A stretch of DNA of 16,579 bases from Pholiota molesta. Taxonomy: Eukaryota > Basidiomycota > Agaricomycetes > Agaricales > Strophariaceae. The translations under genes were made by a program, and so were the position numbers. The stretch's first letter is position 1. The number at the start of each line of letters is the position of its first letter. The notes beneath the pieces are model-generated. The model saw only the letters and a list, made by a program, of their open reading frames with translations. It was not told the origin of the DNA and ran no database searches. Below are positions 9,975-16,579 of the stretch, one piece after another. The DNA lies in contig JACGCK010000542.1 in the NCBI GenBank assembly GCA_014925825.1, positions 1 through 16,579 of the forward strand, given 5' to 3'.

Positions 9975-12900
9975 TCATAGCTCATCCCGGGTCGGCTCCT
10001 TGGCATGAGCTTCCTCGCTCTCAGCCATTTGCTCCGTTTGCTTAGAGGAGGCTTCGGTATCCGCTGGTACGACGACTTCCTTGTCACCTTCAATGCTGAC
10101 AGCACCATTCGATCCTGCCCCAGCCAACACATTCGCATCTGCGGTAGCCATACGCGAGTGTATCTTGCCTTCTTCCGCCAGCTGTCTCGTAAACCGAGCA
10201 ATTTCCGTGTCGTATTCTTCCCACTCTGGTATTTGGCGCGCGCGTGCTAGCTTTGGCTCCTTCTACATAAGCGGGCTTGGGGTTCAGCAAACATCCATGT
10301 CAAAGATAATGAAATACGCACGGTAAGTGGGTTTTGACACAAGTCAATGGTTTTCGCTCGATGCAAGCGATCCTTGCTACACCACGTTTCGCACTAGAAT
10401 AGAATGTACAGCTTAGTTTTGGATGTAATACTAAGAGTAAAGTACGTACCCATAACCAGTCCTCGCTTAACGAATACTAAGGAAGCCATATTAGTAGGCA
10501 ATATACGCAGCGGAGAAGAAGGCACCTACAATTGGCACATGGTCTTGAATATTGTTGGGTAAATCTAGAAATAAAGATGATAAGAGAAGAGCTACATATC
10601 GGGAGTGTAATTACCTTGGTCGAGGTTAGCTAGAGAACCAGGATCGGCAGAAAGCTGCTGATACTGTCCACGAAGAATGTCCTGGACGGCTCTGAGTTGT
10701 CTGCCACACAGAGAAAGAAACCTAAGATGCTTACTCCAGCGGCAAGCTACATCAGAAGAAGAGAATGAGTAACCAATCTGACGAATAAGGCGTTCTTCCC
10801 TACCTGTCTGAACCGTACGAGGTCGATTACATATAACGCGCTGGAGTAAAATCATCCTGTTCAGTGCCTTCCAGAAAGTGACAATCAAAGCAAACGCGCC
10901 TGATGTGATATGGTTTTCCTTGTAAGAATTCCTTCCAATATCCTGTTTTCCAGAATCTGAAGCCTTCCATGTCGGTATTATCGTCACCCATAGGCGTATA
11001 GCCATATGGAGCACCGTGAAGATCCAGGTCGACAAGTTCCTTGAGGTCCGCCCTAACGATCTGATCTGCATCGACGAAGATAACTTTTTTGAGGTCCATG
11101 GGGAAGAGAACGTCAAGGAAAAGAATTTTGTACGCCCAAATGATACGCTGCTTCTCCGTCTGTGCCCGCAGCCATGACGGCCATTTGTAGGTCACAAGCT
11201 CATAATCAAAGTTGTACTTCGCCGCCATATGTGGGATGAATTCCTGAAGATGACGTCAGGTATGTCAATCTTGATAACGAAGCATGCATAACTGCTCACC
11301 AGGAAGGAAGGAGATAGGAAATTTTCGATGAACCAGAACTTGACGGTGCTATTCGTGTTGCGGAGAACACTGAGAATCATGATGCCGACGAATCGCTGAA
11401 ATCATTTAGTGAGCTTAGAACACATATTAACCAACCAGAAAGTGATGCTTGCCTCATAAAGGAGACCTGAAGCTACGGTGAAAATATTGATCTCCGCCAG
11501 CTTTTTGACTGGCATTATATCGGTTGAGGTTGAATCTTTCTTAGACTTGAATATCGATAACACCCTGTGGAATCTGTGGTGAGCAATAATAGATGGTGGA
11601 GATATACAACATACATATTAGAAAGGTCTTCCAAAACTCCCTTGGAATTTTCGACCTCTGTCTCCTCAAGAACATCGGCCGTCTCTTGCCCTGGGAATCG
11701 CACGAATCGAGGGTACAATGTCAAACCTTCGAAGCTTGTAACTGTGATTTCATTTCCGACTTCATCGACAGTTGGACTTTCCCAGCCTTCATTTCCGGCA
11801 CTCTCCAACTTGAAGATCTTCCTCCCTCGGCCAGGGCGAATCTCGAACTTGAATACGCCAGGTTTGGCTTTGAACTGGAAGTACCCAAGGTTGGCGACGA
11901 CTTGGGTGTCATCGACTGCGCTGCCATCGCTCGCCACCAGCTCCACTTGTAGTCCACGTGGAGGGCTATTTGTGCTGGTTTCGCGAGCATGGCCCTCGAT
12001 GACGATATAGTCGAGCTCAAAAACAGCTTCGACTTCCTTGTCTCCAGGGAAGAGCTTGCCGAGTTGGATGTTATCGAGATCGTATAATGCCTCACGAGGT
12101 CGAACGAGCCAAGCCGTAGGTACATCCATAGCTAAAGTATAGATAGGGTCAATCGGCAAGTCATCGAAGGTAGCTTTGGGGTAGATTTCTTGTCTATTTC
12201 TAGATGAGCATAAAGAGCACAGCTGGATAAGAACTTCATGACATACCCGTTGTTATCAAATGTGATGGATGGAATAAGGTTGTATCGATAAAATCGTTTG
12301 AGTGGAATCTGTATACACACATCAATTGTCAGGATATTGAAAGAAGGGAGAAGGAATTGATAAGCTCACATCTTGATATGGACGTGGATTAAGATGAACC
12401 TCAACAAAAATATCTGGGAGATTGGATAACCACTGTATGTGAATTAGATATGTGCATTACGAGGGGATTTACAAGCTTACCTTCAAAATACCAGACCACT
12501 TCTGAGCAGTTTCACTGAGAGGATCGACAACCACTGCAAAATGATAGAGGGCTGTGGAGTTATCGCCAAACTCAAATTTGCTAAACAAGTCATCAATTAT
12601 CTATACTTTGATGATCAAAAATTCGGCATACGTGTAATCTGATTCTAACAGCTGGTAGCTCGTTTGCCTAGGTCGCGGAGGTGCGTCAAAGAGACCACCC
12701 TCGCTTGCATCCGGCTGTTGGCTGGACGCCACCACTGAGGCGGCCATAGAAACAATGTCGGCAAACAAATATCTATTACACTGTGATCAGCAAGACTCGA
12801 AAATATATCCAAGGAATGAAACCCTCACTTGTCTTCAATCAGCTTCGGTGCTACGTCTTGGAGAGCCTTTACAATGGGTTCAGAGCGTTTGCGGTATTCG

Positions 12901-15900
12901 TAACCCTCAAGGGCCTTGAAATCCGCCGCACGGAAATCGCCTGATTCTATGGGACCAACGACCTAAGTTTTGATATTCATTAATATTGGAAGATATTGAA
13001 TCTGCAGTGTAGTGTCACTCACTCGGCCGTTGACAATCAGCGCTGACTGCCCTGGAAGAAGCTGAAGTTTCCGAGCAACAAGGCGACTTGTCTTCACATA
13101 ATCATAATACTCTTCTGGCAATATGTGGTCCAACTCAATGCCTCCCGTTAAACTTTCGAAAGAGGTTTTCTGGTCTAGAGGAGCTTGTGTACCATCGCTA
13201 GGTGTAGCGATACCTTCGAGGCCAAGGGCAGACAAAAGCGTTCCAGGGGTCGCCTTGGATAAGAGTTCGCGAGTATGGAGATGTGCGAGAAGCCAGGACG
13301 CAGGCGGACGTGCAGCACTTCCAGAAGCATCGGGTGTGGTTGGGTTATGAATAAATGCAATGCGCGTCTTTGAGTCGGGCGTCTGTTTAAATATGCTGTG
13401 AATGGGATTTTCTTTTAATGCACGACGAGACTTACCAGCGAATTGATAGCCTCCTTAATCAGTTCTAAACCCGCTTCACTATCAAGGTCCGCAACGACAT
13501 AGAGACTTTCGGAAATCGAGTCAAATTCAGGTGCTAGAGGATGCCCGTTGAGATAATTTAGGCAAGTAAAAAGGTTGTAAACATACTAGGATAGAGATAT
13601 GTTGCGGGCGAGATGCGGAAGTGCGTTTTCCCAAACAGTTCAGGAAGGTTCAAGATTCGCAGGTTTCCGCCAGTGCTCGATGGGTAGATATAGCTGTTGC
13701 GTCGAAGATTTGTAGTTGGAAGATCGTAGAAATAGTTCGACATAGATTCGCCATGATTCGCGTCTGACAATGTGCCTTCATAGATCTATATATCATGACC
13801 GAAGCATAAGCCATAGGAAAAGTATAACACAGGTCCCGCTGACCTTCTCTTGTAAGATACCCATTTGTACAGCGATTTCGTTTTGTAGATGGCGAAGAAA
13901 ATCCTGATGTCATGGAAATCAGAATCACCAGCGTACAGGAAATAAAGTGATGAAGTCACCTCATTGATATCGAAATGCTTGCCATTGAAAAACGCATGAC
14001 CACTGGGATTCTTCGAGACCGTAGCGCCCAACCTATCGGTATATACAGCAATTTTATCCAGAGGAACGAGGTCTTCAGGCTGATCGCCAAAGACCGATGT
14101 TAGATCCGGAATGAGCTCGTCGGGTTTCTCCTGGGCCTCGACTTGAAGCAGGCGGTCATAGACTGTGCGGACTGCATCCCATGGAACAAACTCTGTCTGC
14201 ATATGGGCGGGCAACTGCAGTTGCGAAATCTGCATGTATGATGAGAATTTAATATCCAAGACTACCAATTCGAATAACATACGGCAGAAAGAAAATCTAG
14301 AGTCTTTTTCCTTCCATGATTCTTGATAAGATGGTAGAAGAGCTTCGTCATTTTCTTTCCTATAGAAAATTATCATGAGCTGGTGCAAAATACTAAATTG
14401 GCATTACGCACCTTCTTCGGTTTCTGCTAATGGGACCAAGCCGAATCGGATTGGGATATTGCGTTCGATGATACTCGACATCGCGCCAGCGATGAAGTTC
14501 AAAGTCTGAATTCGAGAGAGATCGACAATCAGGATGACGTTGAACAGGTTGGCCTTGACGTTGGGCAGAGCTCCAGGGTACATGGGTCGCATGAGCTAGA
14601 ATGAAACTGAATGAGAAAAGAAAACAACCGGTTCATCAGTGTAAACATACCGCGTAAAGAGAAGGATTCCACCGAGTGTATCTGGCAGGGTAGATTCAGC
14701 TTTCAAAAGATACTGCGACATAGAACAAATCATACCGTTTATCTTTTTCCATATCATTCCACCAAACAATAACATCGCCTCCCTCTGGTCGGTCACTAGC
14801 ATCAAACACCGCATCCATCCCAGCACCTTTCTGATTCGCCGCAATAGCAGGGTTCGTCAACAGTTCAAACGCCTGCACGCTGTCCAGGCCCTGCGAGATC
14901 AGCGACTGCATCACCGCCCCCTCCTTCTTCAACAGCTTGAGCAGCCCGAACGGATGCACGTCCTTCGCGTCGACCTGCAGCCCGTTGAGCCACATCGCGT
15001 TCAGGCCCTGCTGGACGCGCAGCGAGTTGGCGTGCAGCTCTTCGGTGATGCTTTCATTGGCGCTGACGCGACGGGCGAGGGTAGTTGCGTATTTAGGGAA
15101 GTTTTGGGAGAGCTGGGTTAGGATGTTGAGAGGGTCGGACGACTCGGCGATGATTTGGGCGGCATTTGCTCCGAGGGCTGCAGGAAAAAAAAAATTGTGA
15201 TTGGCTCCAATAAACGAACGAATGGGCCTTACTTTGAAGCTCCTCTGGCGTCAACGCAACACTCGAGTCTGGAGCAGAAGCATTCTCTGGGTGGGCAAAG
15301 AGAAGAGGGAGGAGGGGATCTATCCGTTGTTCCTCGCGTTCGTCTTTAGAGTTTGCCTTGGAGTCGGATGCTCCTGAATTCATGACATTCAATATGGAAT
15401 TAAAAATCAGGGATATAGGTCTACCTCCAGCATTTGCATTTCGATCATCGAGTGCAAGATAATCCATTTTCTTCAGATCAAGGGCCACACCATATCCAGA
15501 TAGATAATTTCTTGACGTCGAGGGCACAGTAGGGGGAATGTGTCTAAACACATACTCCACGTGAGGGTCGAGTGTGTTGGTGAGCTTGAGGAGATACGTA
15601 TGTAATTCTCGGAAGTTCGAAGACGCCAAGGACGCGTAGAGAATGGCTGTCCGAGGCGGACGCTCGAGAACAGCACCTGGAGGGGGGGAAAATGTGATCG
15701 AACGTAAGAATCTTAGGCCTTGTTGGCGAACTACGACAAAGATACGGTCAGTAAGCGCTCAACGAATCAGAAAAGGAACATACACAAGACTGCCTGATGG
15801 CTGAGGAGGATCTATAGCTTCCACTCCAGCTAAATGCGCCAATGTCTCGACATCACACACAACCTCTCCATACCAGTCTACCCATGATCCGCACTCTTTC

Positions 15901-16364
15901 CCTCTAGTGAATAAATCTCTTTTGGTATCGTCGTGTTGATTATCCTCGTAATAATTATAGAATGCCTCTAGTTTCGGGGTGGCAGCGTGCATTCCTAGGT
16001 GCATTTGAATAGTAGTCAAGGCTCCTTTGTCGCGAATAATTCCATTGTCGATGGCAAGCTCGAGAGCGGCCTGATGAATCGCTTCTGGCGTCATAGTAGG
16101 GTTTGCAGTTAGCCCATCTGGGCCGGTAAGGAGATCCACATATTCGAAGAATTGATCAGGGTTCTCTAGAGAAACAGTCTCTCTAAAAGAAATGTTCAGT
16201 ATACACACCGAATATATTGCATGATTGGCAACTCACAAAATCTCGGCTAGGAACGAAGGTGCTGGCCACGACGACCGCAATTCCACCTTCACAGGGGGAC
16301 TTGAAGTTCCTGCAGCCTGCAGAGCAGATAAGGCTGCAATGAGCAGCGAGACGGCTCTTTTCAT
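9975..16364 (-). CDS. UGGT: UDP-glucose:glycoprotein glucosyltransferase (UGGT / Gpt1), 29 exons
   Basis: ER-lumen folding sensor: adds glucose from UDP-glucose to high-mannose N-glycans of misfolded glycoproteins so that they re-enter the calnexin cycle. Exons (descending): 16364-16237, 16182-15784, 15730-15425, 15373-15233, 15177-14736, 14681-14651, 14595-14412, 14359-14283, 14229-13960, 13903-13844, 13785-13587, 13533-13436, 13382-13023, 12962-12829, 12772-12632, 12580-12481, 12432-12370, 12308-12247, 12193-11615, 11564-11453, 11395-11300, 11243-10900, 10840-10804, 10746-10735, 10681-10615, 10564-10530, 10476-10450, 10393-10322, 10262-9975. They sum to 4864 nt, one more than 1621 codons; the extra base is in the G7 run at 15682-15688. 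The start is the first ATG and opens a signal peptide ([17 protein letters not shown]). The long N-terminal sensor part includes text such as [12 protein letters not shown] and [11 protein letters not shown]. The GT24 catalytic domain starts near residue 1283 ([15 protein letters not shown]) and has the DAD metal/nucleotide motif in VIFVDADQ (about residue 1385), SLANLDQDLPNN and EDWLWCETWCS. The C-terminus is RDEL, an ER-retrieval signal. It is the counterpart of S. pombe gpt1 and a relative of S. cerevisiae KRE5. Confidence 0.95.
10735..10746 (-). other. 12-nt micro-exon of UGGT
   Basis: Exon 24 encodes just four residues, Leu-Ala-Ala-Gly (about residues 1455-1458). It lies between an acceptor ending GATGTAG and a donor GTAAGC, with flanking introns of 57 and 53 nt. 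The four residues restore the conserved run from the DLVRFRQ block to the [11 protein letters not shown] block. Skipping the exon would keep the frame but delete conserved residues in the catalytic domain. Confidence 0.85.
10841..10899 (-). other. GC-AG intron of UGGT (intron 22)
   Basis: A 59-nt intron with donor ATCAG/GCGCGT and acceptor TTTACTCCAG, splitting a Ser codon (AG/C) in [12 protein letters not shown], a conserved UGGT stretch. No GT donor nearby keeps that protein sequence. The neighbouring exons show no sequence error, so the GC donor looks genuine. Confidence 0.85.
11396..11452 (-). other. GC-AG intron of UGGT (intron 20)
   Basis: A 57-nt intron in phase 0 with donor TATGAG/GCAAGC and acceptor GATTTCAG, joining GLLYE to [13 protein letters not shown] at the start of the GT24 domain. 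The donor is GC; the rest of its consensus is good. The joined text is the conserved family sequence, so alternatives are unlikely. Confidence 0.87.
15682..15688 (-). other. Homopolymer frameshift in UGGT exon 3
   Basis: A run of seven G on the plus strand (seven C in gene sense). In gene sense the frame before it reads TFDHIFPP and the frame after it reads [16 protein letters not shown]; they join only if the run is six long. This is the only break needed in 4.9 kb of coding sequence. It is probably a homopolymer length error; a real length polymorphism cannot be excluded. Confidence 0.8.
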
Positions 16365-16579
16365 GTTCGTCTCCTGAACATATGGTCGTGGTTGAAGTTT
16401 GTTAATAACAGTTTCAAGTTCCAGCGAGCTCGCGACCACGACACGTCAACTCAACGTCAACTAACGATGTGGTTATCTGATAAGATAACGACATAGTGAT
16501 TAGATTGATCGTCACGGGACCGAGATTTTTCATATTCTCCGCTGACTCGTTACTTTTTATATCTTCTCCTTAGCTGACT
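16365..16579 (-). promoter_or_regulatory. Promoter side of UGGT
   Basis: In gene sense (minus strand) two TTGACGT sites lie 77-96 bases before the ATG. One, TGACGTGT, is the complement of 16441-16448; the other is the complement of 16453-16460. TGACGTG resembles the site bound by Hac1/XBP1-type factors of the unfolded protein response, and UGGT is a known type of target of that response. Further upstream are three GATA motifs packed in 16473-16488 and a possible TATA box, the complement of TTTTATA at 16556-16562. A perfect GCGAGCTCGC palindrome sits at 16424-16433, in the likely leader. All regulatory roles are inferred from motif shape only. Confidence 0.45.

Noticed and set aside
16365..16439. 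An N-terminal extension of UGGT starting at 16439
   Set aside because: The frame is open, but the codon at 16439 is GTG. The first ATG, at 16364, directly opens the hydrophobic signal peptide and has A at -3.

Overview
The window looks like nuclear DNA of a filamentous basidiomycete, probably an Agaricomycete. The two protein genes are dense with 48-66 nt introns. The proton-pump gene reads like the Agaricomycete form of the protein, and the repeat at the left end belongs to a family of non-LTR retrotransposons common in mushroom genomes. The taxon is inferred from family knowledge; no search was run.

Layout: (1) About 240-1310, minus strand: a decayed 3' part of a non-LTR (LINE-type) retrotransposon, with stops and frameshifts. 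(2) 1311-3394: no recognisable gene. (3) 3395-3751: G-rich promoter, TATA box and pyrimidine-rich leader of the next gene. (4) 3752-7049, plus strand: the plasma-membrane P-type H+-ATPase (PMA1 type), 7 exons. All catalytic motifs are present, but the frame is broken by about 12 small deletions, all between about 3786 and 5761. (5) 7050-9974: 2.9 kb between two convergent genes, pyrimidine-rich on the plus strand up to about 8320, with no gene I can support. (6) 9975-16364, minus strand: UDP-glucose:glycoprotein glucosyltransferase (UGGT/Gpt1), reconstructed here as 29 exons and about 1620 residues, from signal peptide to a C-terminal RDEL, with one extra base in a homopolymer. (7) 16365-16579: its promoter side, with two ACGTCA-type sites, a GATA cluster and a possible TATA box.

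The two genes are convergent housekeeping genes and do not form a cluster or pathway. Pma1 pumps protons out of the cell and builds the membrane potential. UGGT is the ER folding sensor that re-glucosylates misfolded N-glycoproteins. I see no undescribed multi-gene system. The points worth a second look are the clustered deletion-only frameshifts in the ATPase gene, the 12-nt micro-exon and two GC-AG introns in UGGT (plus one in PMA1), a possible unfolded-protein-response element upstream of UGGT, and the readable retroelement relic.
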